This document shows positions 29,531 to 38,996 of a stretch of DNA of 64,000 bases, in pieces. The stretch lies in NCBI RefSeq assembly GCF_000380485.1, contig NZ_AQYG01000044.1, forward strand, positions 62,001 through 126,000, in the 5' to 3' direction. Below the pieces are notes generated by a model. It was not told the origin of the DNA, ran no database searches, and saw nothing but the letters and a program-made list of their open reading frames with translations. This DNA comes from Jongsikchunia kroppenstedtii DSM 45133. GTDB lineage: Bacteria > Actinomycetota > Actinomycetes > Mycobacteriales > Mycobacteriaceae. Each line of letters begins with the position of its first letter. Position 1 is the first letter of the stretch. Position numbers and translations under genes: made by a program.

Positions 29531-30338
29531 TGTTCCCCAATGCGGCCTGGACGTCGGACAACAGCTGGTCCGGCGTACTCAATTCCACGGTCTTGCCGTT
29601 GAGCTTGACCGTCGGCGTGCCCGTGATCCCGGAATCCAGGACGGCCCGCGTCTGGGTCTGCGCCCACGAGTCGTATTTGCCGCTGGTGATGCAGTCCGTG
29701 ACCGATGCCGGAGCACCCGACTGCCGCGCATAGCCGATCAGCTGTTCGTCGGTCATCCCGTGGCCGCCCTCGGCGGGCTGGTTGGCGAACAGCGTCTGGT
29801 GGAACTTGAGCCAGGCCGCATAACCGTCCGCCTGCGACGCGTCCGCGACGCATCGTGATGCGGCGGCGGCCCGGGTCGAATAACGGTTGCCGTTCGACAT
29901 CTGATCGAGGAACGCGATCGGGTGGTAGTCGATGGCCACGTCCGGCATGGCGCGGATCTTGGCCAGCGTCGGGCCGAACGTCGATTCGAATCGCTGGCAG
30001 ACCGGGCACTGGAAGTCCTCGATTGCGGTCAGCACGACCTTCGGCGTGGCGGAGCCGACCCGGATGGCGCCGTCGGGCACCGCGGGCGCATCCGTCGCAG
30101 ATCTGCCGGCCGCGCTGGTGCCGGTGCCGCCGGCCACCGTCGACTGCTTCTTGTCGTTCTTGTCGTTGTTCGCGACGACGACGATCACGACGGCGAGGAC
30201 CGCGGCGACGACGATGATGGCCGCGGTGGCCGCGATCTGCAGTCTCCGGGTGCGCCGCTGGGCGGCTCGGGGATCGAACGCCGGCCCGCCGTACGGGGGC
30301 GGAGGTGGCGGCGGGGTCGGGCCGGTCATGTCGTCCAA
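29523..30338 (-). CDS. Membrane-anchored DsbA-like thiol oxidoreductase
   Basis: 271 residues, ATG at 30338. A Pro-rich cytoplasmic start (GPTPPPPPPPYGG), one membrane anchor (AATAAIIVVAAVLAVVIVVV, about residues 36-55), then an extracytoplasmic thioredoxin-fold domain with redox motif CPVC in EDFQCPVCQRFE and the cis-Pro in GITGTPTVKLNG. An additional Cys pair (SRCVAD, TDCITS) may form a structural disulfide. Substrate oxidation outside the membrane is completed by the overlapping VKOR gene. Actinobacteria use this pair in place of DsbA/DsbB. Confidence 0.92.
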   Translation of the reverse strand: MDDMTGPTPPPPPPPYGGPAFDPRAAQRRTRRLQIAATAAIIVVAAVLAVVIVVVANNDKNDKKQSTVAGGTGTSAAGRSATDAPAVPDGAIRVGSATPKVVLTAIEDFQCPVCQRFESTFGPTLAKIRAMPDVAIDYHPIAFLDQMSNGNRYSTRAAAASRCVADASQADGYAAWLKFHQTLFANQPAEGGHGMTDEQLIGYARQSGAPASVTDCITSGKYDSWAQTQTRAVLDSGITGTPTVKLNGKTVELSTPDQLLSDVQAALGNNG

Positions 30339-30440
30339 TCGGTCGCGGGTTGGGCCCCTTCACGGTACCGGCAGCAGAATTTGCTCATCTGAACCGAACC
30401 TGAGAACGCGGCCGGCCGTTCGGCGCGGCGACGTCGGTGG

Positions 30441-30995
30441 TCAGCCGGCCGCCGTGGATTCGGCGGGCAGGTTCGCCGCTTGCCGCAGGGCGGTCGACGT
30501 TCGAGTGGGCCGGAAAGCGGTCGGCCGCGGCAGGTCGACGACAAGGTGGACCTCCGGCCCGTCGCCTATCTGCTGTACCGGCCAGCCGGCGTCGCCGATC
30601 ATCTCGAACACCGCGTTGTTCGTGGCGAGGACGTCGGCGTGCAGCGTCCGGATTCCGTGCGCGGCCGCGACTGCGGCCAGGCGTTCGAGCAGCCGGGTTC
30701 CGATTCCGTGCGTGTGCGATTCGCTCGCGACGACGATCGCGACCTCTGCTCCGCGGCCGTCATCGTCCACCACGTAGTCGGCGACCCCCAGGCATTCGGT
30801 GCCGGTGAACGCCCCTATCGCGCAGTGCCGTTCGTCTGCGGTTGTCAGCAGCTCGACCAGGCGGCGCAGGTTGTTGGGCGGGAATTCGAAGAACCTGAGA
30901 TACCCGTCGCGGTCGGACAGAGTCCGATGCAGACGTTCGATGGCTTCGCCATCGGCAGCCGTCACCCGCCGGTAGGTGATCGTCGAGGCCGGCAT
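30441..30995 (-). CDS. GNAT-family N-acetyltransferase
   Basis: 184 residues, ATG at 30995. YRRVTAADGEAIERLHRTLSDRDGYLRFFEFPP is the start seen in PatZ/Rv0998-like acetyltransferase domains; the acetyl-CoA site is in VASESHTHGIGTRLLERLAAVAAAHG (R/QxxGxG/A type). Such enzymes acetylate lysines of acyl-CoA synthetases or dormancy proteins. No cNMP-binding domain is attached. Seven bases downstream of the Acg-like gene, so it is the last gene of the Rv1733c-like/Acg-like/GNAT operon. Confidence 0.85.
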   Translation of the reverse strand: MPASTITYRRVTAADGEAIERLHRTLSDRDGYLRFFEFPPNNLRRLVELLTTADERHCAIGAFTGTECLGVADYVVDDDGRGAEVAIVVASESHTHGIGTRLLERLAAVAAAHGIRTLHADVLATNNAVFEMIGDAGWPVQQIGDGPEVHLVVDLPRPTAFRPTRTSTALRQAANLPAESTAAG

Positions 30996-31001
30996 CGCAG
31001 C

Positions 31002-31970
31002 TCACCAGATCTCGAAGATCGAGTCGACCGACAACCGCCGTGTGGGGCTCGGCAGTTCGGGCCCGGTCGCCCGGCCGATCCGCACGGCGGCCTGGACCGC
31101 CGAATGGTTCGCACCGCGCATCCGCGGCGAGTCCGACTCTCCGGGAACGGGCTCCAGGAAATGGGTCAGCGTGCAGGAGTGCAGCCCGGACGCGGTCGCC
31201 GAGAGCAGTACATCCGCGAGTAGCCGACCCGAGTGGACCCAATCGAGCGGCTCATCGACGGGGGACGTGATGAGCCCGAGTTCCGCCTTGTCCTCCACGT
31301 CCCCGGTCTTGAGCGTGCCGGCCGGAAAGAAGCGCCCGGTGGGCGGCGCGATATCAGGATCGACCGGACGCCGCTCCGGCGAGATGCCGTCCGAGTAGGC
31401 GCGACCTGCTGCCCACCAACGCAATTCGTGCCGGTAGTTGGCGTCGTAGCGGCTGGCGAGATGGTGTTGCGAGCCCATCGCCGCGATCAGTGCGACGGTA
31501 TCCGGTCCGGCGATCGTGGCGGAGCAGCGCCGATACTGCTTGCTCACCAGCGCCAGCTGATCGGCGACTGCGGCTCGGTCCGGGGCATCGAACGGTCGGC
31601 GATCGCTCCAGCGCGCCCCGATGGTCTCCTCGACTCCCGTCGCCGGTGTGGCGGGGCGAACGACCGTGCCGCCGAGTTCGATGGTGGCCAGATGCAGCCG
31701 CCGAACCTGGTTCGGGAAGTAGGTCACCTCGACCCGATCGACGTACTGCTCGGCGACCAGTTCCGCGAATCTGATTGCGGCGCCACAGCTGATGAGCATC
31801 TCGCGGCCGTCGGGGTCCGATGTGAGCAACCGCCGTGCAGGGTTGGCATACACGTGAAGCAGGTGCCCGTCCAGACTGAAATGCCAGGGCTGCGTGTTGT
31901 GCACCGAGGGCGCGCGGCCGGCGAACGTTGCGATATGACGACCGAGAGCATGAACGTCTTGACGATCCAT
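31002..31970 (-). CDS. Acg-like nitroreductase-fold protein
   Basis: 322 residues from the ATG at 31970, with GGAAAGGA upstream; the longer frame to 32261 is antisense noise within the neighbour. N-terminus LGRHIATFAGRAPSVHNTQPWHF is diagnostic of the Acg (Rv2032) family, and TASGLHSCTLTHFLEPV is the second conserved block. In M. tuberculosis these FMN-binding proteins are among the most strongly DosR-induced and may sequester flavin. Four bases after the Rv1733c-like stop, so co-transcribed with it. Confidence 0.88.
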   Translation of the reverse strand: MDRQDVHALGRHIATFAGRAPSVHNTQPWHFSLDGHLLHVYANPARRLLTSDPDGREMLISCGAAIRFAELVAEQYVDRVEVTYFPNQVRRLHLATIELGGTVVRPATPATGVEETIGARWSDRRPFDAPDRAAVADQLALVSKQYRRCSATIAGPDTVALIAAMGSQHHLASRYDANYRHELRWWAAGRAYSDGISPERRPVDPDIAPPTGRFFPAGTLKTGDVEDKAELGLITSPVDEPLDWVHSGRLLADVLLSATASGLHSCTLTHFLEPVPGESDSPRMRGANHSAVQAAVRIGRATGPELPSPTRRLSVDSIFEIW

Positions 31971-31974
31971 CTCT

Positions 31975-32583
31975 TCATTCCTTTCCGAGTTGCGTGGCGG
32001 GCGTCCACGCAATGAATGCGGATGGTTCGAGAGCGGAGCAGTGCCGCCATTCTGCGTCCCACCGCCGCGACCGGTATCGCGCGAATCCCGCGGTGGTGAA
32101 CCCCCAGAGCGCCGCGATGGCGCCGAACATGATTGCGAGCGAGGCGATTCCGGTGTTGATGGTCCGGGCCCACACGGTCGACGCGCTGGTCGGCGCCGTC
32201 GTCGCGAACCCGGTCGTGCGGTCGACCCAGATCGGGGTGGTCGCGCTATTGAGGCGGTCACTGGGGACTGTGATCGCTCCCGTGATCACCGGATGATCCG
32301 GCCCCGGCGATGTCCAGCGCGCCGTCGCTGCACCCGTCGACATCGATGGCGGCGCGAGGAGAGCGGCCGTCACCTGGGTGCGTGATGCGAGTTCTGCCCG
32401 TCGGCTGGAGGCCATGCCGGCGTGCACGGCGCTACCTGCAGCCAAGCCGATCGGGATCGCCGCGATGATCAACAGCACCGCGGCGACGTGGATCGCGAAC
32501 TCGATTCGATCACATGCGCGCACAAGCGAATTGGTGGTCAGCCGGGACAATCCGAACCGCAGGCGTGGCTGTTGGTGGAACAT
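31975..32583 (-). CDS. Rv1733c-family membrane protein
   Basis: 202 residues from the ATG at 32583 (GGGAGGAG 6 bases upstream). Two membrane segments: FAIHVAAVLLIIAAIPIGLAAG (about residues 28-49) and TGIASLAIMFGAIAALWGFTTAG (about 145-167), separated by an extracytoplasmic domain containing ITVPSDRLNSATTPIWVDRTTG. NSLVRACDRIE before the first segment, and the two-helix layout, match the mycobacterial DosR-regulated antigen family Rv1733c. First gene of a three-gene dormancy operon with a DosR-like box about 100 bases upstream. Confidence 0.85.
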   Translation of the reverse strand: MFHQQPRLRFGLSRLTTNSLVRACDRIEFAIHVAAVLLIIAAIPIGLAAGSAVHAGMASSRRAELASRTQVTAALLAPPSMSTGAATARWTSPGPDHPVITGAITVPSDRLNSATTPIWVDRTTGFATTAPTSASTVWARTINTGIASLAIMFGAIAALWGFTTAGFARYRSRRWDAEWRHCSALEPSAFIAWTPATQLGKE

Positions 32584-32685
32584 CGTGAACTCCTCCCGCA
32601 CCCCTCGAACTCCGTGTCGGCTCCGATGAGATCAACGCTATGAGCGCGGTGGGTCGGCGGATAGATGTCTGCAGGCAGCCGCCGC

Positions 32686-32703
32686 AATGACCAAAGTCCC
32701 CGG
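32686..32703. promoter_or_regulatory. DosR-like box
   Basis: On the minus strand this reads CCGGGGACTTTGGTCATT. It matches the DosR consensus TTSGGGACTWWAGTCCCSAA well in the first half (GGGACTTT) and partly in the second (GTC). It lies 103 bases upstream of the Rv1733c-like start and 121 bases upstream of devR, so it could serve either direction. Confidence 0.6.
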
Positions 32704-32823
32704 TTCGTGGGGCGGACGACTTGAGTACGCCAATCTTGCCGGGCGCCGTGGACCGCCAGGCGTACCGTGAGGTCAGTCGGTGAATCGGCGACGATTTGAC
32801 GGTGGATCGAGGGGGCTGCTCAC

Positions 32824-33462
32824 GTGACGACGGTGTTCCTGGTTGATGACCATGAGGTCGTGCGCTCAGGACTGGCGCTGCTCCTCGAGGGGGCGGGACT
32901 GTCGGTGGTCGGCGAGGCCGGTTCGGTCGACGAGGCGATGCGGCGGATCCCGGCCAGCGCGCCGGACGTCGCAGTGATCGACGTGCGGCTGCCGGACGGC
33001 AGCGGCATCGACCTGTGCGGGAAGCTCGGGGTGGCCGTTCCGGATACCCGGACGCTGATCCTCACGTCGGTCACCGATGACGAGTCGATGCTGGCCGCGG
33101 TCGTCGCCGGCGCGTCCGGATATCTCGTCAAGGACATCAAGGGGATGGCGCTGGCGCAGGCGGTCGAGGACATCGCCGCCGGCCGATCGTTGCTCGATAG
33201 CCGGGCCGCCGCCGCCCTGATGAACAAGCTGCGCAACAAGGAGACCGATGCCGGGCCCTGGAGCGGCCTGTCGGAACAGGAGCGGCGGCTGGTCGGTTAC
33301 GTCGGCGAGGGCCTGTCGAATCGCGAGATCGCGCAACGGATGTTCTTGGCGGAGAAGACCGTCAAGAACTATGTGTCGAGGGTGCTCGCGAAACTGGGGA
33401 TGCAACGGCGCGCGCAGATCGTGGCACTGGCCGCCACGCACCCGGTGGATCTCGAGAAGTGA
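32824..33462 (+). CDS. devR: DevR/DosR response regulator
   Basis: 212 residues, GTG at 32824. Very close to mycobacterial Dos[15 protein letters not shown], phospho-acceptor Asp53 in [55 protein letters not shown], and the LuxR helix-turn-helix [20 protein letters not shown] whose Lys and Asn residues contact DNA in DosR. Activates the hypoxia/NO dormancy regulon. Its stop overlaps the start of the sensor kinase (GTGA at 33459). Confidence 0.95.
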   Translation: MTTVFLVDDHEVVRSGLALLLEGAGLSVVGEAGSVDEAMRRIPASAPDVAVIDVRLPDGSGIDLCGKLGVAVPDTRTLILTSVTDDESMLAAVVAGASGYLVKDIKGMALAQAVEDIAAGRSLLDSRAAAALMNKLRNKETDAGPWSGLSEQERRLVGYVGEGLSNREIAQRMFLAEKTVKNYVSRVLAKLGMQRRAQIVALAATHPVDLEK

Positions 33463-35087
33463 GCGCCAAGCCGGAACCCACGCCGGCGGGCGGTGCCGCC
33501 GCTGATGATTCGCGGAACGAGCATCTGGTGGGACGGCTCCGTCTCAGCGAACTGCTGCACGAGGTGCAGGATCGGCTGGAACAGGTCGTCGACACCCGGG
33601 ATCGTCTCGAAACCCTGCTCGAGGCGATGCTCGAGATCGGCACGGGGCTCGACCTGCCCAGCACCCTGCGCCAGGTGGTGGGGCATGCGGTCACGCTGGC
33701 CGAGGCGAAGTACGGCGCGATGGGGGTCAGGCGCGCCGATGGCACCCTCTCCGAGTTCATCGTCGTCGGAATCGATGAGGCGACGCAACGCCAGATCGGT
33801 GATTTCCCCGAAGGACGCGGCGTCCTGTCGGTGCTGCTCACCGACACGCTCCGGCTCACCGATATCGCCGATCATCCCGCCTCGGTGGGATTCCCCGCCC
33901 ACCATCCGCCCATGAAATCGCTTCTGGGCGTGCCGATCCGGGTGCGCGACAGCGTGTTCGGGCAGCTGTATCTCACCGAGAAGATCGGTGGCAAGCAGTT
34001 CACCGAGGATGACGAGGTCCTGGTTCGAGCGCTGGCGACGGCCGCCGGCATCGCCATCGAGAATGCCGAGCTCTATCGGCGCTCGCAGGCACGGGGAAGG
34101 TGGATCGAAGCGGTCGGCACGATCACGTCCGAGCTGCTGTCGGGAGCGGCTCGCTCCGAAGTCGCAGAACTTGTCGTGAACAGCGCGCGGCGGGTATTCG
34201 CCGCCGACTCGGCTGCGATCGTGGTCGACCTCGATGGTGTTGCCACGATCTCGGTGGCCACCGATCCGGAACTGCAAGGACGGGACGCCGGTGCCGCGGG
34301 CGTGGAGCTGAGCGGCGGACATGTCCTCCGGGCGCCGATCGGGGAGGACGTCGACCTGCCGATGCTCGTCGTGACGCGTTCGGCTGACACGAAGGAATTC
34401 ATCGATCTGGAGATCGCGGCGTTCCGGAGCTTCGCCGACCAAGTCGCGATCGCGTTGCAGGCCGCGAATGCTCAGCGGGATCGACGCAAACTCGACGTCC
34501 TCGGTGAACGCGACCGAATCGCTCGAGATCTGCACGACCATGTCATCCAGCGCATCTTCGCCGCCGGCCTGACCCTGGACGGGGTGGTCGGCAGACTTCC
34601 GGAAGGCGATGAACGCGCACGGCTTTCGGATGTCACCGACGACCTGCAAGCGGTGATCGAAGAGATCCGGGCGCGGATCTTCGATCTGCATACGGCGGAA
34701 CGGGCGGCGCCCGACACCGGGGTACGGCTGGTGGCCGCGTTGAATCGGCTGACCCGTGACCTCCCGGTCAAAGCGGTGCTGCGCACCTCGGGACCGCTGT
34801 CGGAAATCTCGCGTGACCTGTCGACGGCGATCGAGGCGGTGGTGGGCGAGCTGGTGACGAATGTCGTCCGGCATGCGTCGGCCGAAAACGTAGTGGTGAC
34901 AGTGGAAGTCGGGCAGTGGGTGACGGTATCGGTGGAGGACGACGGCGTGGGCCTGGGGTCTCCGCTGCGGCGCAGCGGCTTGCAGAACCTCGCGGATCGA
35001 GCCGCCGAGAACCACGGGCGTTTTGATATCGCGGCCCGCCCCGATGGCGGCACGGCTGCCACCTGGTCCGTGCCGTTGCCTGCGTGA
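33459..35087 (+). CDS. devS: DevS/DosT-type heme GAF sensor histidine kinase
   Basis: 542 residues. Two GAF domains (about 55-205 and 220-338). The first contains [16 protein letters not shown], whose His149 falls exactly at the position of the proximal heme ligand of DosS (His149), and [16 protein letters not shown]-like strands. Kinase core: [18 protein letters not shown] with the phospho-acceptor His at about 359, N-box [10 protein letters not shown] and G-box VEDDGVGLG. In DosS/DosT heme-bound O2 inhibits autophosphorylation, so this is a probable hypoxia/NO/CO sensor. One gene pair only; no second DosT-like kinase lies in the window. Confidence 0.94.
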   Translation: MSAKPEPTPAGGAAADDSRNEHLVGRLRLSELLHEVQDRLEQVVDTRDRLETLLEAMLEIGTGLDLPSTLRQVVGHAVTLAEAKYGAMGVRRADGTLSEFIVVGIDEATQRQIGDFPEGRGVLSVLLTDTLRLTDIADHPASVGFPAHHPPMKSLLGVPIRVRDSVFGQLYLTEKIGGKQFTEDDEVLVRALATAAGIAIENAELYRRSQARGRWIEAVGTITSELLSGAARSEVAELVVNSARRVFAADSAAIVVDLDGVATISVATDPELQGRDAGAAGVELSGGHVLRAPIGEDVDLPMLVVTRSADTKEFIDLEIAAFRSFADQVAIALQAANAQRDRRKLDVLGERDRIARDLHDHVIQRIFAAGLTLDGVVGRLPEGDERARLSDVTDDLQAVIEEIRARIFDLHTAERAAPDTGVRLVAALNRLTRDLPVKAVLRTSGPLSEISRDLSTAIEAVVGELVTNVVRHASAENVVVTVEVGQWVTVSVEDDGVGLGSPLRRSGLQNLADRAAENHGRFDIAARPDGGTAATWSVPLPA

Positions 35088-35121
35088 CCACCTCCAGACC
35101 GGTTACCGACGGTATCGGCCG

Positions 35122-35141
35122 CGAGGACTTTCTACCCTGTC
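35122..35141. promoter_or_regulatory. DosR-like box upstream of universal stress protein
   Basis: CGAGGACTTTCTACCCTGTC. The core AGGACTTTCTACCCT resembles the frequent natural DosR box GGGACTTTCGGCCCT, differing at three positions, and lies about 60 bases before the stress-protein start, the usual distance for DosR-activated promoters. Confidence 0.6.
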
Positions 35142-35200
35142 GATGCGTGATGGCCACCGCTGAGAATGGGTGAATCATCCAGCAGGAGAAAGGGAGAGTG

Positions 35201-36088
35201 ATGATTCATCATGATGGCCCCGCGCCGGTGATCGTCGGCATCGATGGTTCAGATGGTGCGGTGGGCGCGGTGCGCTGGGCGACCCGGGAAGCCGGATTGC
35301 GTCAGCTGCCCCTCGCAATCGTCTCTGTCACACCGGCATTCGACCCGCGCGCGATCTACGCCGGTGTGCCGCCGTCGTATCTTCATGATCTTGCGGACGC
35401 CGCGCGCGCCGATCTCTCGGTGGCTCTCGATGTCGCGAACGCCGAGGCGAAGGAGGCCGATGTTCAGGTGGCGATCTCGACCCGATTGCTCGAGGGCGAG
35501 CCGGTCTCGGAGTTGGTCGCGATCTCGGCTGAGGCCGAGATCTTCGCGGTCGGTCTTCACGGCGCGCACCGGACCGGGATCGGCACCGCCGGCTCGCTGG
35601 CCTGGTCGCTCGCGGGGCACTCGCGCAGCCCAGTCGCCGTGGTCAGCGACCGCGGCCTCGACCGGCCGGTACACGGGATGATCGTCGTCGGTGTCGACAG
35701 TTCGGCGTACAGCCGGCGCGCCCTCGACCTCGCGTTCCGCGAAGCCTCGATACGCGGCGCCGAGCTCCGGGTCGTGCACGCCTGGACCTGGCTGGATATC
35801 GATTCGGTTCTCGATCCGATCAATACGGTCCCCTTCGATCGCCCGCGGGGCGAGTCGATCACCCTGGCGGAGATGCTCGCCGGCTACCGCGAAGAGTTCC
35901 CGGACGTCGAGGTGCGGCAGCAGGTGATCGAAGGCCGGCCCGGCGCAACCCTGGCCGCGGCCGCCGAGCATGCGGATCTGTTGGTCGTGGGCAATCGCGG
36001 TCGCGGCGGATTCGCCAGCATGGTGCTCGGGTCGACCAGTCACCGCCTGCTCGGCACGGTCGAGTGCCCACTGCTCATCGCGCACTGA
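35201..36088 (+). CDS. Tandem-domain universal stress protein
   Basis: 295 residues; ATG at 35201 preferred over the GTG at 35198 because AAAGGG lies 6 bases upstream. Two UspA domains: IVGIDGSDGAVGAVRWATREA starts the first (about 8-150), IVVGVDSSAYSRRALDLAFREA the second. The second ends with the ATP-binding signature VGNRGRGGFASMVLGSTSHRLL (GxxGx9GS/T), while the first ends with the degenerate GLHGAHRTGIGTAGSLAW. Resembles DosR-regulated Usp proteins such as Rv2005c and Rv1996. Converges with ppk2. Confidence 0.93.
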   Translation: MIHHDGPAPVIVGIDGSDGAVGAVRWATREAGLRQLPLAIVSVTPAFDPRAIYAGVPPSYLHDLADAARADLSVALDVANAEAKEADVQVAISTRLLEGEPVSELVAISAEAEIFAVGLHGAHRTGIGTAGSLAWSLAGHSRSPVAVVSDRGLDRPVHGMIVVGVDSSAYSRRALDLAFREASIRGAELRVVHAWTWLDIDSVLDPINTVPFDRPRGESITLAEMLAGYREEFPDVEVRQQVIEGRPGATLAAAAEHADLLVVGNRGRGGFASMVLGSTSHRLLGTVECPLLIAH

Positions 36089-36121
36089 ACCGCCGCCGCC
36101 CGATCTCGCGGCACGGTCAGC

Positions 36122-36985
36122 TCAGGTCGCGGCCAGCCGCCGGCGCTCCACGTCGATGTCGAAGGTGGCGTCCGGCCACTGCGGGTCGATGGACTCGAGT
36201 GCGTCCAGCAGTAGGGCCTGCACGGCCAGCCGGGCGTACCACTTGCGATCGGCGGGGATGACGTACCACGGCGCCGCATCGGTGGCGGTGCGGTCGAATA
36301 CGGTCTGGTAGGCGTCCATGTACTCGGGCCACAGCTGTCGTTCATCGATATCGCCGGGGTTGTACTTCCAGTACTTGTCGGGCCGGTCGAGCCGTTCCTC
36401 GAGACGAGCCCGCTGCTCCTTGTACGAGATGTTCAGCATGACCTTCACGACGCGGGTACCGGAGTCGGCGAGGCGTCGTTCGAAGTCGTTGATCGCGCCG
36501 TACCGGCGCTCGATCTCGTCATCGGGAGCCAGTCGCCGGACCTTGCCGATCAGCACGTCCTCGTAGTGCGATCGGTCGAACACCCCGATGAAGCCGCGCT
36601 CGGGTGCCCGCTTCTCGACGCGCCACAGGAAGTCGTGGGCTAGCTCTTCCGCGGTCGGCTTCTTGAACGCGGCGATCGAAATGCCCTGCGGGTCAACCGA
36701 ACCGACGACGTGGCGCAGGATCCCGCCCTTGCCTGCGGTGTCCATCGCCTGCAGTACCAGCAGGACCGACGCGTCGGTGGCGTCGGACCGGCTGGCGGCG
36801 AAGAGGCGCTCCTGCAGCTGGCTCACCTCGTCGGCGCCCGCGGCGAGATCGTCGTCGGCATGGCGTTTATCGCCGTCGTAGCCGGGCGTGTCCCTGGGAT
36901 CGACATCGGCGAGCCGGAAACCCGGCCCCACACGGAGCAGCTTCGAGGGGTCGCCGGTCCAGTACTTCTGGCTGTTCGCTGTCAT
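36122..36985 (-). CDS. ppk2: Polyphosphate kinase 2
   Basis: 287 residues from the ATG at 36985 (MTANSQKYW). Walker A MDTAGKGG (about 81-88), Walker B region IGVFDRSHYEDVLIGKV, lid KVMLNISYKEQRARLEERLD and the conserved YWKYNPGDIDERQLWPEY. The length of about 290 residues is that of single-domain class I/III PPK2 enzymes, which transfer phosphate between polyphosphate and nucleotides (nucleoside diphosphate or monophosphate). The class cannot be fixed by eye. Placed in the dormancy cluster, it may make NTP from polyphosphate when respiration stops (inference). Confidence 0.92.
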   Translation of the reverse strand: MTANSQKYWTGDPSKLLRVGPGFRLADVDPRDTPGYDGDKRHADDDLAAGADEVSQLQERLFAASRSDATDASVLLVLQAMDTAGKGGILRHVVGSVDPQGISIAAFKKPTAEELAHDFLWRVEKRAPERGFIGVFDRSHYEDVLIGKVRRLAPDDEIERRYGAINDFERRLADSGTRVVKVMLNISYKEQRARLEERLDRPDKYWKYNPGDIDERQLWPEYMDAYQTVFDRTATDAAPWYVIPADRKWYARLAVQALLLDALESIDPQWPDATFDIDVERRRLAAT

Positions 36986-37201
36986 GCCCACATCATGTCC
37001 GGGAATCCGGTCGTTATCCGGATTTCGCGGCATCCGCCCGGCGTCCCGGGCGATACTTACCCGGTAATTCCGTTGCGCTGCAGGCGTGAACTCGACCCTC
37101 GCGGTGCGGATGGTCAACCGGATGTCACGCGTGCCTACCAACTGTCTGTGCATCCCCTTGAGGATCGTGCATTCCGGTGAATGCGCTGGCACCGTGAGGC
37201 G

Positions 37202-37735
37202 ATGCCACCGTTTCGTCGAAATCTTCTGCGAGGTCTGATCGCCGGCGTATGTGCCGCCGTTGCCGTGCCGGCGGCGTGGTCCGCGCCCGCGGGTGCGGAT
37301 GTCATCTCCGACGTCGCCCACGCGCCCAACGGTGCCGTTGCCATCGCCCGCGGCATGACGATGTTGCACACCAATGATTTCGGCATCTACGGGTGCGAGG
37401 ACTTCGTCGATGCCGCGTACGGGTTGACCACCGCGACCGGCATCCCGCACGACGGTGCCATCGCCTACTACCAGAACCTGGCCGCCCACGGCCAGGGCCA
37501 CAGCAGTCTTCCCGCACCGGTCGGAGCCCTGGTGTTCTCGCGGGGACCGGACGGCGGGCACGTCGACATCTCCCTGGGGGAGGGCCACTATCTGAGCGGC
37601 GGCGTCCAGGGATTCGCGCCGGGCTGGGGTGACGGCACCGACATCCAGATCCTGCCGTCGGCGAATCTCGGTGCCTGGCAGCTGGTCGGCTGGGCCTACG
37701 CGCCGTGGAGCGCGGTCAGTCTCGGCTCCTCCTGA
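37202..37735 (+). CDS. Secreted small protein, peptidoglycan-amidase-like (NlpC/P60 or CHAP) fold possible
   Basis: 177 residues from the ATG at 37202; an ATG at 37181 in frame is the alternative. Sec signal: MPPFRRNLLRGLIAGVCAAV, with cleavage likely after SAPAGA. The mature part contains GIYGCEDFVDAAYGL, with a Cys at the start of a helix, and GPDGGHVDISLGEGHYLSG with a His in a strand, which is the Cys...His arrangement of NlpC/P60 and CHAP cysteine peptidases. Actinobacterial proteins of this size are usually annotated as hypothetical. Cell-wall role is an inference. Confidence 0.6.
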   Translation: MPPFRRNLLRGLIAGVCAAVAVPAAWSAPAGADVISDVAHAPNGAVAIARGMTMLHTNDFGIYGCEDFVDAAYGLTTATGIPHDGAIAYYQNLAAHGQGHSSLPAPVGALVFSRGPDGGHVDISLGEGHYLSGGVQGFAPGWGDGTDIQILPSANLGAWQLVGWAYAPWSAVSLGSS

Positions 37736-37763
37736 GGACGGCGATTCGGGCTACTGTGACGCT

Positions 37764-38867
37764 GTGGACGGCCCGTGGTTCCTGCACGTCGACCTGGATC
37801 AGTTTCAGGTCTCGGTCGAACGCCTGCGCAATCCCGAACTCGCTCACGAGACGCTGATCGTCGGTGGCGAGGGTGATCCCACCCAGCTGCGCAAGGTCGT
37901 CACGTGCGCCTCGTATGAGGCTCGGGCGCACGGTGTTCGAGCGGGTATGCCGCTGCGCACCGCCTACGCCAAACTCCCCGACGCGGTATTCCTGCCGCTG
38001 GATGTCGGCGCCTACGACGCCGCGTCCGAACAGGTGATGTCGACGCTGCGCGGTTTCGGTCATCCGGTCGAGGTATGGGGCTGGGACGAGGCGTATCTGG
38101 CTGCGTCCGTGGATGATCCGCGGGAGCTTGCGCAGCGGATCCGCGAGCGCGTGTTCGCCGAGTGCGGTCTGCCCTGCGCGGTCGGGATCGGGCAGAACAA
38201 GCAGCAGGCCAAGATCGCCACCGGATTCGCCAAGGCGCGGGGGTATCCGACCGGCCTCCGGTCTTCCGGGGGCCGCGACTCGGACGATGATGCCGATAAG
38301 GTGTTCGCGCTGAGCTATGCCGAATGGATGCCGCTGATGGGTACCCGACCCGTGCAGGACCTGTGGGGCGTCGGTCCGCGTATCGCCGATCGGCTGAATC
38401 GGTTGGGAATCAAGACGATCGCCGAACTCGCCGAGTCCGACGAGGGGCGGATCACGGCCGAGTTCGGTCCGAAGGCAGGTCAATGGTTGCCGCTGCTGGC
38501 CCGGGGCGGCGGCGATCGAAGTATCGCGACCGAACCGCCGATCGCCAAGGGGCACAGCAAGAACCGAACGTATCCGAAGGATCTCGAGGGCCGCGACGAG
38601 ATCGCCGCCGCGCTGGCCGACCTGACCGCCGAACTGTTGCAGCAGATCGTCGCCGAGGGGCGGGTGGCGATGCGCGTCGAGGTCACCGTCCGCACCAAGA
38701 CGTTCTATACACGCACCAAGTCGCGCAAACTCGCCGCGCCCACGACGGATCTGCAGGTGCTCACCGACGCCGCGCTCGCGGTGCTCGACAAGTTCGAACT
38801 CGACCGACCCGTGCGGCTGCTTGCTATTCGGTTCGAGCTGGTCATGCCGGAGGGCGACGCGACCTAG
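37764..38867 (+). CDS. dinB2: Y-family DNA polymerase, DinB2 type
   Basis: 367 residues, GTG at 37764, with TACTGT 6 bases upstream (leaderless). Catalytic acids in HVDLDQF (Asp10) and VWGWDEAYL (Asp and Glu), plus KVVTCASYEARAHGVRAGMPL. The C-terminal little-finger domain contains TFYTRTKSRKL and LDKFELDRPVRLLAIRFELV, and HhH motif LWGVGPRIADRLNRLGI is intact. The DLDQF start marks the mycobacterial DinB2 subgroup, in which the usual Phe/Tyr steric gate is Leu14. Here that residue is Gln (Gln15), which is unusual. A translesion or ribonucleotide-inserting polymerase. Confidence 0.92.
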   Translation: MDGPWFLHVDLDQFQVSVERLRNPELAHETLIVGGEGDPTQLRKVVTCASYEARAHGVRAGMPLRTAYAKLPDAVFLPLDVGAYDAASEQVMSTLRGFGHPVEVWGWDEAYLAASVDDPRELAQRIRERVFAECGLPCAVGIGQNKQQAKIATGFAKARGYPTGLRSSGGRDSDDDADKVFALSYAEWMPLMGTRPVQDLWGVGPRIADRLNRLGIKTIAELAESDEGRITAEFGPKAGQWLPLLARGGGDRSIATEPPIAKGHSKNRTYPKDLEGRDEIAAALADLTAELLQQIVAEGRVAMRVEVTVRTKTFYTRTKSRKLAAPTTDLQVLTDAALAVLDKFELDRPVRLLAIRFELVMPEGDAT

Positions 38868-38996
38868 CCGGAGGCCGCCTCGGTTTGACGCGTACTGTGG
38901 CCACGTATTCCAGTGGGACGCATTCGGATTGACCGATTCTTTCGTTTCGCCCGAGTTGCACGGCGTGCCACTATCGCAGCCTCAGAAGGGATCATC

